NCBI RefSeq assembly: GCF_018403765.1 | Contig: NZ_BOVQ01000005.1 | Location: 186,001-250,000, forward strand | Reading direction: 5' to 3' | Length of the DNA stretch: 64,000 nt | DNA from: Lactococcus nasutitermitis | GTDB taxonomy: Bacteria; Bacillota; Bacilli; Lactobacillales; Streptococcaceae | In this document: piece after piece, positions 8,862 through 17,408 of the stretch | How positions within the stretch are numbered: position 1 is the first letter of the stretch | Layout of the letters: each line of letters opens with the position of its first letter | Made by a program: the position numbers and the translations under genes | Notes under the pieces: model-generated | Told to the model about the DNA's origin: nothing | Seen by the model: the letters and a program-made list of their open reading frames with translations, nothing else | Database searches by the model: none

Positions 8862-9710
8862 ATGACAATTCTAGTTGAGACTTATACTTTGGCAAATGGT
8901 GTAAAAATTCCCAAAGTTGGTTTTGGAACATGGCAAACACCAGATGGCGATACAGCATATAATGCTGTGGCAAATGCTTTAAAAGCAGGCTATCGTCATA
9001 TTGACACAGCAAAAGTTTATGGAAATGAATCAAGTGTCGGACGAGCAATCAAGGATTCTGGTATTGCTCGTGAAGAACTTTTTATCACAACAAAATGTCC
9101 AGCAGATACTAAAACTTATGATGGCGCACTTGCTGATTTTGAAAGTTCTTTGGAACGTCTCGGACTGGATTATGTGGATTTATATTTGATTCATGCGCCT
9201 TGGTCATGGCGGGAAATCGGTAAGTCAAATGACGCTGGAAATAAAGAGGTTTGGCGCGCTTTTGAGGATATTTACAAGAGTGGACGAGCAAAATCAATCG
9301 GTATTTCAAATTTTGATGTTGCGGATATGACAAAACTTTTTGCGACAGCAACAATCAAACCAATGGTCAATCAAATTCAGTATTATGTAGGGTTTACAGA
9401 ACCTAAGATTGCACAGTTTGCCCAAGAAAATGGACTACTTGTTGAAGCTTATTCACCGCTTGCCACAGGACATATGCTGGAAAATGAAAAAATTATTGCT
9501 TTGGCTGAGAAATATAAAGTCAGTACAGCACAGCTTGCTATTCGTTTTTGCTTGCAAAATGGTGTTTTACCTTTGCCAAAGGCAACAAGTTTAGGACATA
9601 TCGAAGATAACGCACGGCTTGATTTTAAAATTTCTGAGGAAGATATGAAAGCCTTGAATACTCTCGAAGATACAGCACGTGATTTTGGGCACAATCCAAC
9701 ACAAGGATAA
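8862..9710 (+). CDS. Aldo/keto reductase
   Basis: NADPH-dependent carbonyl reductase of the AKR5-like (2,5-diketo-D-gluconate reductase) group, 282 aa. The catalytic tetrad is visible: Asp and Tyr in DTAKVYGNE, Lys in TTKCP and His in YLIHAPW. The C-terminal cofactor segment LPLPKATS is also present. Natural substrate unknown. Single gene with its own promoter region and a terminator; the overlapping cre-like site suggests carbon catabolite control. Confidence 0.9.
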   Translation: MTILVETYTLANGVKIPKVGFGTWQTPDGDTAYNAVANALKAGYRHIDTAKVYGNESSVGRAIKDSGIAREELFITTKCPADTKTYDGALADFESSLERLGLDYVDLYLIHAPWSWREIGKSNDAGNKEVWRAFEDIYKSGRAKSIGISNFDVADMTKLFATATIKPMVNQIQYYVGFTEPKIAQFAQENGLLVEAYSPLATGHMLENEKIIALAEKYKVSTAQLAIRFCLQNGVLPLPKATSLGHIEDNARLDFKISEEDMKALNTLEDTARDFGHNPTQG

Positions 9711-9727
9711 AATTTAATAAAATCTCT

Positions 9728-9752
9728 AAAAAGGCGCTTTTGAGCGCTTTTT
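9728..9752 (+). terminator. Terminator after the aldo/keto reductase gene
   Basis: AAAAAGGCGC and GCGCTTTTT form a stem with one unpaired G and a short TTTTGA loop. The T run overlaps the -10 region of the next gene. Confidence 0.75.
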
Positions 9753-9754
9753 GT

Positions 9755-9760
9755 TATACT
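9755..9760 (+). promoter_or_regulatory. -10 element for a possibly leaderless transcript
   Basis: TATACT ends 6 bases before the ATG at 9767, so transcription would begin at or next to the start codon. No -35 is clear and no ribosome binding site fits. Confidence 0.3.
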
Positions 9761-9766
9761 TGTTCT

Positions 9767-10354
9767 ATGCACTATTTCGTTTTTTTAGCGGCTTTTATTT
9801 CACTTTCTGCCGCTGTGAGTTATGTGAGACAGATGTTTCGCGGGCAGGCAAAGCCTAATAAAGTGAGCTGGCTTCTTTGGTCGGTGGCGCCAACGATTGC
9901 TGCGATTGCTGCATTTTCTGAAGGAGTGACTTTAGCTGTTTTACCTGTTTTTATGGCAGGATTTAGCACGTTGATTGTTTTCGTATTTTCCTTTGTTTGC
10001 AAGGGAGCTTACTGGGATATTCGACGTTTTGATTTGATATGTGGCGCAGTTTCTCTCTTGGCGCTCATTTTTTGGTATTTGACAAAACAGGCAGACATTG
10101 CGATTATTTTTTCGATTTTGAGTGATTTTCTGGCTTGTTTGCCAACTTTTGCTAAGGCTTGGAAATATCCTGAAACAGAACACGTGAGTCCTTATGCGAG
10201 TGGGATTTTTTCTGCTTTCACAAGCTTTTTAGCCATTTCGCATTGGAATTTTGCTTCAGTTGCTTTTCCTGCTTATTTATTTTTAATCAATATTGCCTTG
10301 AGTGTTGCGATTGAACACCGGCGCTTTATCCCTCGGAGAAAGGAAGTCAAATGA
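9767..10354 (+). CDS. Uncharacterised multi-pass membrane protein
   Basis: 195 aa with about six hydrophobic segments. The first begins at the N-terminus (MHYFVFLAAFISLSAAVSYV) and is followed by a loop GQAKPNKVSW and a second segment starting LLWSVAPTIAA. The C-terminus is basic (EHRRFIPRRKEVK). The small size and the conserved proline at the P-N-K-x-S-W turn recall PQ-loop or SWEET-like small carriers, but I cannot assign a family with confidence. The ATG at 9767 is preferred over an upstream TTG at 9740, which lies inside the previous terminator. Its stop overlaps the start of hemW (ATGA), so the two are translationally coupled. Confidence 0.6.
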   Translation: MHYFVFLAAFISLSAAVSYVRQMFRGQAKPNKVSWLLWSVAPTIAAIAAFSEGVTLAVLPVFMAGFSTLIVFVFSFVCKGAYWDIRRFDLICGAVSLLALIFWYLTKQADIAIIFSILSDFLACLPTFAKAWKYPETEHVSPYASGIFSAFTSFLAISHWNFASVAFPAYLFLINIALSVAIEHRRFIPRRKEVK

Positions 10355-11475
10355 CTGAGAAACCAACAGCTGCTTATATTCATATCCCATTTTGTTCTCA
10401 TATTTGTTATTATTGTGATTTTGCTAAAGTTTTGCTTGACGGACAACCTGTTGATGCTTATCTTGATGCGCTTATTGATGAATTTAAAAGTTATGATATT
10501 CGTCAACTAAAAACACTTTATATCGGCGGAGGGACGCCAACTGTGCTGACAGCAAAGCAGTTGGAGAGACTTTTGAGCGCTTTGACAGAAAATTTAGATT
10601 TGACAGCTCTGTCAGAATTTACAGTCGAGGCAAATCCGAGTGATTTGTCTGATGAAGTCATCAAAGTGCTTGTAAATTCGCCTGTCAATCGTATTTCGCT
10701 TGGTGTACAGACTTTTGACGATAAACTTTTGAGAAAAATCGGACGCACACATACTGAGGAAGATGTTTATCGCTCGATTGATAAATTAAAAAAAGCAGGT
10801 TTTGAAAATATTACGATTGATTTAATTTATGCTCTGCCAGGTCAAACGATGGAAACTGTTAAGAGTGATGTTGAAAAATTTTTAGCACTTGATTTACCGC
10901 ACGTTGCTTTGTATAGTCTGATTTTGGAGGACCATACTATTTTCATGAATCGGGAACGACGCGGTCAGCTTCATTTGCCAAATGACGATAAAAATGCGGA
11001 TATGTATGAATACATAGTTGACAAATTAAATGAAAACGGATACAATCATTATGAAGTTTCAAATTTTGGAAAAACTGGTTTTGAAAGTCAACACAATCTT
11101 ACTTATTGGGACAATGCAGAATATTACGGCATCGGAGCAGGCGCAAGTGGATATTTGAACGGGATTCGTTATAAAAATCATGGCCCCGTTCATCATTACC
11201 TAGAAACAACAAATAAGCGCGTCAACGAGGAAATCCTGACACAAAAAGAAATGATTGAAGAAGAGATGTTTCTTGGCTTACGTAAAAAATCTGGTGTTTC
11301 TGTCAAAAAATTTGAAGAAAAATTTTCTGTCAGTTTTGATGAACTTTTTGACAGTTCTGTCAAAAAATTAATTGGTCATGGATTGCTCTATGACGACCGT
11401 GAAACCATTCGTATGACTGATAAAGGCTTTGAATTAGGAAATGATGTGTTTGCTGAATTCTTGCTTGATAGTTGA
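10351..11475 (+). CDS. hemW: Radical SAM haem chaperone HemW
   Basis: 374 aa. The HIPFCSHICYYCDF segment gives the 4Fe-4S motif C15-x3-C19-x2-C22. It lacks the extra cysteine directly after the motif found in true coproporphyrinogen dehydrogenase HemN, so I assign HemW, the haem-binding/insertion protein, and not a biosynthetic HemN. GGGTPT near residue 60 is the SAM-binding segment. In lactococci this gene is often called hemN. It overlaps the preceding membrane protein gene. A palindrome copy at 11348 is read in a different frame (FDSSVK), and a near copy lies at 10600. Confidence 0.88.
   Translation: MTEKPTAAYIHIPFCSHICYYCDFAKVLLDGQPVDAYLDALIDEFKSYDIRQLKTLYIGGGTPTVLTAKQLERLLSALTENLDLTALSEFTVEANPSDLSDEVIKVLVNSPVNRISLGVQTFDDKLLRKIGRTHTEEDVYRSIDKLKKAGFENITIDLIYALPGQTMETVKSDVEKFLALDLPHVALYSLILEDHTIFMNRERRGQLHLPNDDKNADMYEYIVDKLNENGYNHYEVSNFGKTGFESQHNLTYWDNAEYYGIGAGASGYLNGIRYKNHGPVHHYLETTNKRVNEEILTQKEMIEEEMFLGLRKKSGVSVKKFEEKFSVSFDELFDSSVKKLIGHGLLYDDRETIRMTDKGFELGNDVFAEFLLDS
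11348..11363. repeat. Dispersed 16-bp palindrome, perfect copy
   Basis: TTGACAGTTCTGTCAA within hemW. Here the frame gives FDSSVK instead of LTELSK, so conservation of the DNA, not of the peptide, is the common factor. Confidence 0.85.
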
Positions 11476-11506
11476 AAAAAATTAATTTTTTGGTAAAATT
11501 TAAGTA

Positions 11507-12313
11507 ATGGAATCGAAGATGAGACGTAAACTAAAAAAAATAACAGCAGTCATTTTTATCATCTGTATGTTTGGAATTGTTGCATTGATAGGTGTCATCA
11601 GATTCAGACCCCAGATTCAGATGATGAAACGAGTCGTTTTTAACACTAGTCTGCAACATTCGACGACTGATTTAAACAAACCAGTTATTGATTTGTCAGG
11701 TTGGCAGCGCCCCAAAGAGATTGATTATAATGTCCTTTCCGAACATGTGATTGGTGCAATTATCCGTGTTCAGGCAACCGAAGGTATTTCAGACGGTTCA
11801 GCGACTAAAACAGGAGAAGATGTTGCTTACAAAGAACATATTCAAGCCTTCAAAAAACGCGGAGTTCCGGTTGCTGTTTATGCCTATGTAACAGGAAAAA
11901 ATGTCAGCCAGATGAAAACGCAAGCCAAATCTTTTTATAAGCACGCCAAAAATTTTCAACCCAGCTATTATTGGCTAGATGTTGAAGTAACAAATATGAA
12001 AAATATGAACGCAGGCATTGAAGCATTTCGCTCAGAACTTGCAAAATTAGGAGCAAAAAACATCGGTATTTATGCTCAAGATTGGTTCATCACGGATAAT
12101 CATATTGATACAAAGAGATTTGATGCTATCTGGATGGCAGATTATGGACGAGATACAGGTTATTGGGATGCTTCGCCAACCACAACTTTGAATTATTCCA
12201 TGCAGCAATTTACAGACAAAGGAACAGTTCCTGGCTATACTGGCGATGTCGATTTGAGTATGGTTCGGACACAAAAAGATTATGATAAACTTTTTAAAAG
12301 CAAGGGGAATTAA
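11507..12313 (+). CDS. Glycoside hydrolase family 25 (lysozyme-like) protein, membrane anchored
   Basis: 268 aa. Residues about 9-32 form an uncleaved signal/anchor helix. The GH25 barrel starts with VIDLSGWQRP near 60 and contains IIRVQATEG, a VYAYVTG strand, and WLDVEVTN with the catalytic acidic pair. LSMVRT comes at the end. Predicted N-acetylmuramidase acting on peptidoglycan outside the membrane. A TAAAAT -10 at 11494-11499 lies only 7 bases before the ATG at 11507. The in-frame ATG at 11519, 7 bases after GGA, is an equally plausible start. Confidence 0.85.
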   Translation: MESKMRRKLKKITAVIFIICMFGIVALIGVIRFRPQIQMMKRVVFNTSLQHSTTDLNKPVIDLSGWQRPKEIDYNVLSEHVIGAIIRVQATEGISDGSATKTGEDVAYKEHIQAFKKRGVPVAVYAYVTGKNVSQMKTQAKSFYKHAKNFQPSYYWLDVEVTNMKNMNAGIEAFRSELAKLGAKNIGIYAQDWFITDNHIDTKRFDAIWMADYGRDTGYWDASPTTTLNYSMQQFTDKGTVPGYTGDVDLSMVRTQKDYDKLFKSKGN

Positions 12314-12327
12314 GCCCTGCTTTTAAA
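12296..12327 (+). terminator. Terminator overlapping the GH25 gene stop codon
   Basis: AAAAGCAAGGGG and GCCCTGCTTTT pair around AATTAA, with the TAA stop in the loop region, followed by T/A bases. Confidence 0.75.
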
Positions 12328-12390
12328 TTATAATTTTCTAAAATTTGTTATAATAACATAAGATACAAATGATAAAAATGGAGAAATCAA

Positions 12391-12831
12391 ATGTCTGAAA
12401 AAATAAAACGTCCCAGCAAAGATGAATATTTCAAAGAAATTGTTCAAGTAGTCGCAAAGCGTTCCACCTGTAATCATGCACAAGTTGGCGCTCTTTTAGT
12501 CAGTCCCAGCGGACAACTTCTGTCAACTGGCTACAATGGTTCGGTTTCTGGAATGCCACATTGTACAGATGTTGGCTGTCTCGAAGATAAGGACGGACAT
12601 TGTATAGCGACTGTTCATGCCGAGCAAAATGCGATTGCTCAAGCCGCCAAACACGGTGTATCACCAGAAGGAGCAATTCTTTATACGACGCTTTTCCCTT
12701 GTATTGCCTGCCTCAAACTTGTCCTTGCCTCAGGAGTTAAGGAAATCAAATACATTGATGAATATCATGCCAAAGATGATTATGAAGAAAGTCTTATCAA
12801 AACTTTGGGAATTTCATGCGAGAAAATTTAA
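12391..12831 (+). CDS. dCMP deaminase (ComE operon protein 2-like)
   Basis: Zinc-dependent deoxycytidylate deaminase supplying dUMP for thymidylate synthesis, 146 aa. HAEQNAI gives the zinc His and catalytic Glu, and FPCIACLK the two zinc Cys. NHAQVGALLV and STGYNGSVSG are the conserved substrate-side segments. A typical GGAG site precedes the ATG. Single gene with terminator. Confidence 0.9.
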   Translation: MSEKIKRPSKDEYFKEIVQVVAKRSTCNHAQVGALLVSPSGQLLSTGYNGSVSGMPHCTDVGCLEDKDGHCIATVHAEQNAIAQAAKHGVSPEGAILYTTLFPCIACLKLVLASGVKEIKYIDEYHAKDDYEESLIKTLGISCEKI

Positions 12832-12835
12832 GAAG

Positions 12836-12858
12836 TTCTGCAGCTTGCAGGCTTTTTT
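12836..12858 (+). terminator. Terminator after the dCMP deaminase gene
   Basis: CTGCA-GCT-TGCAG short stem followed by GC and six T. Confidence 0.65.
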
Positions 12859-12938
12859 CTTCGATAATTTATGAAAAATTTAACAAATTTTGTTAAAATA
12901 TAGTAAGAACTTCCTTAGAAAATGAGGTAAAATAAAGG

Positions 12939-13667
12939 ATGAGTTTAAAATATAGTGAGAAATATCAGGTGCCATTTTACGAAAGTGATGCCTTTAAAAA
13001 TATGAAAATTTCTAGTTTATTGGCAGTTGCTTTGCAAATTTCCGGTGTCCAATCCACAAAACTTGACCGGAGCGATGTCTGGGTGGCAGAACATTACCAC
13101 TTGTTTTGGGCGGTGATTGAGTATGAGCTAGAAATTACACGATTGCCAAAATTCAGCGAAACAATCACGATTGAGACCGAAGCCACGAGCTACAACAAGT
13201 TTTTCTGTTACCGTAATTTTTGGTTCAAAGATGCGGCTGGCAATGTTTTGGTTGAAATCAAATCCACTTGGGTGTTGATGGATAAAGAAAGTCGCAAAGT
13301 TGAGCGCGTGCTTGATGAGATTGTCGCGCCTTACCAATCTGAAAAAACCAGCCGTATTTTGCGTTCCCACAAATTCGCGAAGAAGGATACATTTGAAAAT
13401 GCGGAGTTGATGAGTTATCCTGTACGATTTTCAGACCTTGATATGAACGGTCATGTCAATAATGCCAAGTATTATGATTGGGCATCGGATATGATTGATT
13501 TTGATTTCCGAAAAAATCATCAACCTAAGAAAGTTTATATCAAATACAATCACGAAGTCCTTTACGGTAGCCAAATTGATGCAAAAATGCTTTTGACAGA
13601 ACTGTCAAGCCAGCACAACATAAATGATGACAGCGCCCAAGTCGAAATTGTCTGGGAAAAAATTTGA
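12939..13667 (+). CDS. Acyl-ACP thioesterase
   Basis: Releases fatty acids from acyl-carrier protein. The 242 aa form two hot-dog folds, the first around residues 1-125 and the second starting near VRFSDLDMNGHVNNAKY (about 163-179), where the conserved Asp/Asn/His residues lie. This is the bacterial Fat family (PF01643) found in lactic acid bacteria. It is followed by a NagD-like phosphatase and a DUF1461 membrane protein, a neighbourhood common in streptococci. Contains one palindrome copy read LTELSS. Confidence 0.87.
   Translation: MSLKYSEKYQVPFYESDAFKNMKISSLLAVALQISGVQSTKLDRSDVWVAEHYHLFWAVIEYELEITRLPKFSETITIETEATSYNKFFCYRNFWFKDAAGNVLVEIKSTWVLMDKESRKVERVLDEIVAPYQSEKTSRILRSHKFAKKDTFENAELMSYPVRFSDLDMNGHVNNAKYYDWASDMIDFDFRKNHQPKKVYIKYNHEVLYGSQIDAKMLLTELSSQHNINDDSAQVEIVWEKI
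13593..13608. repeat. Dispersed 16-bp palindrome, perfect copy
   Basis: TTGACAGAACTGTCAA near the end of the thioesterase gene. A near copy, TTGACAAAACTGTCAA, overlaps the stop region at 13664-13679. Confidence 0.85.
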
Positions 13668-13695
13668 CAAAACTGTCAAATCTCTTAAAAAGTTT

Positions 13696-13711
13696 TTGAC
13701 AGAACTGTCAA
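13696..13711. repeat. Dispersed 16-bp palindrome, perfect intergenic copy, possible terminator
   Basis: TTGACAGAACTGTCAA flanked by TTT and AAA, between the thioesterase and HAD genes. Three copies lie within 120 bases here. The extended hairpin with flanking A/T could weakly terminate. Confidence 0.8.
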
Positions 13712-13751
13712 AAAAGTTTTTATCCCAAAATAAGAAAATAGAAAGAAAAAA

Positions 13752-14519
13752 ATGAAAAAATACAAAGGATATTTAATAGATTTGGACGGGACAATTTACA
13801 TGGGCAATCACCGAATTCCAGCTGGTGAACGCTTTATCAAACGTCTGCAAGATGCAAAAATTCCTTATCTTTTTCTCACAAATAATACAACTAAAACACC
13901 ACGTGTCGTTCAAAAACGTTTGCGCACCATGTTCAATATCGAAACACCCATAGAAACAATTTACACCGCAAGTCTTGCTACAGTTAATTATATGGATGAT
14001 TTAGGCTTAGAAAAAACAGTTTATGTGATTGGCGAAGATGGACTCAAAGAAGCGATTTATGAAGCAGGCTATAAGAAAGACCGCGAAAATCCAGCTTATG
14101 TTGTTGTGGCGCTGGATTCTGACTTGACTTATGAAATGCTCGCTCTTGCGACTTTTGCTATTCAAAAAGGAGCCGTTTTTATCGGTACAAATCCAGATTT
14201 AAATCTACCAAGCGAGCGAGGTTTATTGCCTGGAGCAGGTTCAATCATCAAACTACTCGAAGCAGCTACGCGTGTCAAAGCTACTTATATTGGCAAACCA
14301 GAAGCGATTATTGCCGAAAAAGCCGTTGAAAAAATCGCTCTAGCCAAAGAAGAATTACTCATGGTTGGCGACAATTATCTCACAGATATCCGCACAGGAA
14401 TTAACAACAATATTGACTCACTTCTCGTTACCAGCGGATTTACCAAAGCAGAAGAAGTTCCAAATCTCCCCGTTGCTCCAACACACGTTGTAGCCAGCCT
14501 TGATGACTGGGAAATTTAA
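13752..14519 (+). CDS. HAD-superfamily hydrolase, NagD/TIGR01457-like
   Basis: 255-aa sugar-phosphate-type phosphatase. Motif I is [11 protein letters not shown] near residues 8-18, motif II is FLTNNTTK near 41, and motif IV is [13 protein letters not shown] near 208. The cap is the type IIA found in NagD/PNPase proteins. Likely a cytoplasmic housekeeping phosphatase; its substrate cannot be read from sequence. Sits between the thioesterase and the DUF1461 membrane protein, as in many streptococci. Confidence 0.88.
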   Translation: MKKYKGYLIDLDGTIYMGNHRIPAGERFIKRLQDAKIPYLFLTNNTTKTPRVVQKRLRTMFNIETPIETIYTASLATVNYMDDLGLEKTVYVIGEDGLKEAIYEAGYKKDRENPAYVVVALDSDLTYEMLALATFAIQKGAVFIGTNPDLNLPSERGLLPGAGSIIKLLEAATRVKATYIGKPEAIIAEKAVEKIALAKEELLMVGDNYLTDIRTGINNNIDSLLVTSGFTKAEEVPNLPVAPTHVVASLDDWEI

Positions 14520-14594
14520 GATTTTTTCATTACAAAATTTTTGACGGGCTACAAACTTACAACTTGTCATCAGTTCACTCTGTCCGAGAATAAA

Positions 14595-14610
14595 TTGACA
14601 GTTCTGTCAA
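14595..14610. repeat. Dispersed 16-bp palindrome, perfect intergenic copy
   Basis: TTGACAGTTCTGTCAA just upstream of the DUF1461 gene (26 bases before its ATG), so it is not simply a terminator for the preceding gene. Confidence 0.8.
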
Positions 14611-14635
14611 AAAAATTTACAAAAAAAGAGGAAAA

Positions 14636-15256
14636 ATGCGCGATAAAATTTTATTTGGACTAACAATTTTGTGGATTATAGCCTTCTCAGTTGTCATCAC
14701 AATCCTGCTCGCTTTCCCACTGTTTCACTTGGAAATTTCCTGGTATCATCTCGATAGCCTAGCAAAAATGAATAGCCACACATTGATGCACAACTTCGCT
14801 ATCCTGATGAATTACCTGCTCAATCCTTTTGTTTCTCATTTAGCTATGCCCAATTTTCCTTCATCAGTAAATGGATTGAAGCATTTTTCAGAAGTCAAAC
14901 AGCTTTTTTTACTAGCCATCGCTCTGAGCGTTGTTCTTATACCTGCCTTCATTATTTTTATGCGCGAACATCTGTCGATTCGCTTTCACAGCGCTTTGAG
15001 ACTCCTCATGGCAGTTCCCATTTTTATGGGAATAGTGGTCTATTTGCTCGGATTTAACGACTTTTTTATCTATTTTCACGAAGCAATTTTTCGAGATAAT
15101 ACATGGCTTTTCAATCCAAACACAGACCCAATTATCAATGTTTTACCCGAACAATATTTCATGCACACATTTATCATTTTCCTTATTATCTATGAATTTT
15201 CCTTTTTCTTACTCTATAGATACGGCTATTCACGGACAAAAAAACGCAAAATATAA
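14636..15256 (+). CDS. DUF1461/TIGR01906 integral membrane protein, Lit-like
   Basis: 206 aa with an N-terminal helix, two central helices and a C-terminal helix, plus a large extracytoplasmic loop. The segments SHTLMHNF, YFHEAIFRDNTWLFNP and DPIINVLPEQYFMHTF are characteristic of the DUF1461 family. One branch of this family was shown to be the lipoprotein intramolecular transacylase Lit of Gram-positive bacteria, which moves an acyl chain on the lipoprotein N-terminal cysteine. Family membership is clear; the enzymatic role here is inferred. GAGG site before the ATG. Confidence 0.8.
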   Translation: MRDKILFGLTILWIIAFSVVITILLAFPLFHLEISWYHLDSLAKMNSHTLMHNFAILMNYLLNPFVSHLAMPNFPSSVNGLKHFSEVKQLFLLAIALSVVLIPAFIIFMREHLSIRFHSALRLLMAVPIFMGIVVYLLGFNDFFIYFHEAIFRDNTWLFNPNTDPIINVLPEQYFMHTFIIFLIIYEFSFFLLYRYGYSRTKKRKI

Positions 15257-15268
15257 AAAAGAAATGTT

Positions 15269-15281
15269 ATTTCCGAACAAT
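15269..15281 (+). promoter_or_regulatory. PurR box upstream of guaC
   Basis: ATTTCCGAACAAT matches the lactococcal PurBox AWWWCCGAACWWT at every position. Its centre is about 70 bases upstream of the transcription start inferred from TACAAT near 15338, the spacing typical of PurR-activated promoters. Confidence 0.7.
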
Positions 15282-15286
15282 CTCAC

Positions 15287-15315
15287 TAAATTCTGTCCCA
15301 AAGACAGAATTTTTT
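15287..15315 (+). terminator. Terminator after the Lit-like gene
   Basis: AAATTCTGTC and GACAGAATTT pair across CCAAA, followed by a T run. Confidence 0.85.
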
Positions 15316-15371
15316 AGCATATTCCCACAAAAATAAGTTACAATAATAAAGGAAAGTTTGGTGGACAGAAG

Positions 15372-15461
15372 ATGAAAATCGCCAAATCAAGAGAAGCCAC
15401 AAGGCTAGGTCGGTATTTCTGTGACATTTTGTGAAAGGAAAATCGCTTAAAAAATAAGCGA
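15372..15461 (+). promoter_or_regulatory. guaC leader: possible mini-ORF and hairpin near the start codon
   Basis: A 20-codon ORF (15372-15434, starts MKIAKSREATRLGRYF) is followed by AAAGGAA at 15434-15440. A 7-bp hairpin, TCGCTTA/TAAGCGA at 15443-15461, sits between that site and the guaC ATG at 15473. No normally spaced ribosome site is seen for guaC, so the hairpin may bridge or control the site. Confidence 0.35.
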
Positions 15462-15472
15462 AGTACATAAAA

Positions 15473-16462
15473 ATGAACAGTCTCAATTCAGTCTTTGATT
15501 ACGAAGACATTCAACTTATTCCCAATAAATGTGTGATAAACAGCCGGAGTGAAGCTGATACCAGCGTAAAGCTAGGCAAATACAGCTTCAAACTTCCAGT
15601 TGTCCCAGCCAATATGCAAACAATCATTGATGATAGTATCGCCGAAATGCTTGCAAAAGAAGGTTATTTCTACATCATGCACCGTTTTGAAGCGGAAAAA
15701 CGTGCCGAATTTATCAAAAAAATGCACAAACAAAACCTGATTGCATCAATCTCAGTTGGTGTAAAAGCTGACGAACACGCATTTGTTCGCGAACTTTCGG
15801 AAAAAGCTCTCATTCCAGAATTTATTACAATTGATATCGCTCACGGTCATGCAAACAGCGTCATCGAGATGATTCAGCTCATCAAGCGTCTCATGCCTCA
15901 AGTCTTTGTTATCGCAGGAAATGTCGGCACACCAGAAGCCGTCCGTGAACTAGAAAACGCTGGCGCAGATGCAACTAAAGTCGGTATCGGTCCTGGAAAA
16001 GTCTGCATCACAAAAGTAAAAACAGGTTTCGGTACAGGAGGTTGGCAATTAGCCGCCGTCCGGTGGTGTGCCAAAGCAGCCAGTAAACCAATTATCGCCG
16101 ATGGCGGTATTCGTACCCACGGAGATATCGCAAAATCCATCCGCATGGGAGCAACAATGGTCATGATTGGCTCACTTTTCGCCGCTCACGAAGAATCCCC
16201 AGGAAAAACCATTGAGCGCGATGGCGAACTCTACAAAGAATATTTCGGCTCAGCCAGTGAATATCAAAAAGGCGAACACAAAAATGTCGAAGGCAAAAAA
16301 ATTCTTCTTCCTCACAAAGGTTCCCTTCGTGATACACTTCAAGAAATGCAAGAAGACCTGCAAAGTTCCATCTCTTATGCAGGAGGAAAAGACCTCTCAG
16401 CTCTCACCAAAGTTGATTATGTCGTTGTAAAAAATTCTATTTGGAATGGTGATAGTTTATAA
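15473..16462 (+). CDS. guaC: GMP reductase
   Basis: Converts GMP to IMP with NADPH, connecting guanine and adenine nucleotide pools. The 329 aa are of the GuaC2 type used by Firmicutes. [10 protein letters not shown] contains the catalytic cysteine (IMPDH/GMPR loop) near residue 180, and the phosphate-binding [14 protein letters not shown] follows. The protein lacks CBS domains, which separates it from IMP dehydrogenase. The upstream PurBox and the neighbouring xpt-pbuX point to coordinated purine salvage. Confidence 0.95.
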   Translation: MNSLNSVFDYEDIQLIPNKCVINSRSEADTSVKLGKYSFKLPVVPANMQTIIDDSIAEMLAKEGYFYIMHRFEAEKRAEFIKKMHKQNLIASISVGVKADEHAFVRELSEKALIPEFITIDIAHGHANSVIEMIQLIKRLMPQVFVIAGNVGTPEAVRELENAGADATKVGIGPGKVCITKVKTGFGTGGWQLAAVRWCAKAASKPIIADGGIRTHGDIAKSIRMGATMVMIGSLFAAHEESPGKTIERDGELYKEYFGSASEYQKGEHKNVEGKKILLPHKGSLRDTLQEMQEDLQSSISYAGGKDLSALTKVDYVVVKNSIWNGDSL

Positions 16463-16568
16463 ATAATCTAAATTTTCAGGATTTAAAAAATAATTCAAAA
16501 AACAAAGAACTATTATTGAGAAAGTATAAGAAAACACTAAAAAGTAAAGAACTATCATTCATAAGTCA

Positions 16569-16597
16569 TTGAAAATATTAATAAATTAAACTATAAT
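16569..16597 (+). promoter_or_regulatory. Promoter of xpt-pbuX
   Basis: TTGAAA (16569-16574) and TATAAT (16592-16597) with 17 bases between. Upstream, AAAGAACTAT recurs about 40 bases apart (near 16504 and 16544). Confidence 0.7.
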
Positions 16598-16602
16598 AAA
16601 AT

Positions 16603-16671
16603 TATCTTATTTATACCTAGAATATGGCTGGGCGTTTCTACCTCGCACCGTAAAAGCGAGACAATAAGAAT
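16603..16671 (+). promoter_or_regulatory. Purine riboswitch, guanine class
   Basis: P1 pairs CTTATT (16606-16611) with AATAAG (16663-16668). The conserved J2/3 TTTCTACC and loop 3 CCGTAAA are present, with P3 closed by CTCGC/GCGAG. The base equivalent to position 74 is C (the AC after P3), predicting guanine or xanthine/hypoxanthine binding and not adenine. Downstream, GAATC and GATTC can form an alternative helix, consistent with transcriptional control through the terminator at 16715. Confidence 0.92.
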
Positions 16672-16714
16672 CTTTTTTTGCACGCAAATTTTGATTCTAT
16701 TGAACATATGAAAC

Positions 16715-16746
16715 GCTCTGTCACTATTGACAGGGCATTTTTTATT
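16715..16746 (+). terminator. Riboswitch expression-platform terminator
   Basis: GCTCTGTCA and TGACAGGGC pair (one G-U) around CTAT, followed by ATTTTTTATTT, 45 bases before xpt. Confidence 0.85.
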
Positions 16747-16791
16747 TCATCATATAAGAAAATTCTAACAAAATAGAAACAAGGAGAAACC

Positions 16792-17391
16792 ATGAAATTA
16801 CTCGAAGAGCGCATAAAAGCTGATGGAAAAGTCTTAGGAAAAGATATTTTAAAAGTAGATAGCTTTTTAACTCACCAAGTAGATTTTTCACTAATGAAAG
16901 CAATTGGACAACGTCTTGCAGATGTTTATGCCGACAAAAATATTACAAAAGTTGTCACTATCGAGGCCAGCGGTATTGCACCAGCACTTTATACAGCAGA
17001 AGCCCTAAATGTTCCCATGGTTTTCGCCAAAAAAGCAAAAAATCTCACAATGAATGATGAATTGCTCACCACAGAAGTTTTTAGTTTCACAAAACAACTC
17101 ACATCAACCGTTTCAATTTCCAAAAAATTCATCTCAGAAAACGATAATATTTTGATTATTGATGATTTTCTCGCCAATGGTCAAGCAGCTCTTGGACTTT
17201 TAGAGTTGATGGCGCAAGCTAAAGCAGAAGTTGCAGGTATCGGTATTGTCATTGAAAAGTCTTTCCAAACAGGCAGACAATTATTGCAAGACAAAGGAAT
17301 TTCCCTCACATCCCTAGCACGTATTGCCAGTTTTGAAGATGGTGCTGTTCAGTTTGCATCAGCAGATGATAGCAGTTTAGACCAACAATAA
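16792..17391 (+). CDS. xpt: Xanthine phosphoribosyltransferase
   Basis: Salvages xanthine to XMP using PRPP. The 199 aa start [32 protein letters not shown] in normal Xpt fashion, and the PRPP-binding motif is [13 protein letters not shown] near residues 120-132. Preceded by the guanine riboswitch and by AAGGAG. pbuX follows after 17 bases in the same operon. Confidence 0.95.
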   Translation: MKLLEERIKADGKVLGKDILKVDSFLTHQVDFSLMKAIGQRLADVYADKNITKVVTIEASGIAPALYTAEALNVPMVFAKKAKNLTMNDELLTTEVFSFTKQLTSTVSISKKFISENDNILIIDDFLANGQAALGLLELMAQAKAEVAGIGIVIEKSFQTGRQLLQDKGISLTSLARIASFEDGAVQFASADDSSLDQQ

Positions 17392-17408
17392 AAAGGAGAA
17401 CTCAAAAA

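Noticed and set aside
10351-11475. HemN coproporphyrinogen dehydrogenase
   Set aside because: The CxxxCxxC motif is followed by Asp-Phe, without the extra Cys of HemN; the pattern fits HemW.
16470-16486. CodY box upstream of xpt (AATTTTCAGGATTT)
   Set aside because: At least three mismatches to the consensus and not placed near the promoter elements.
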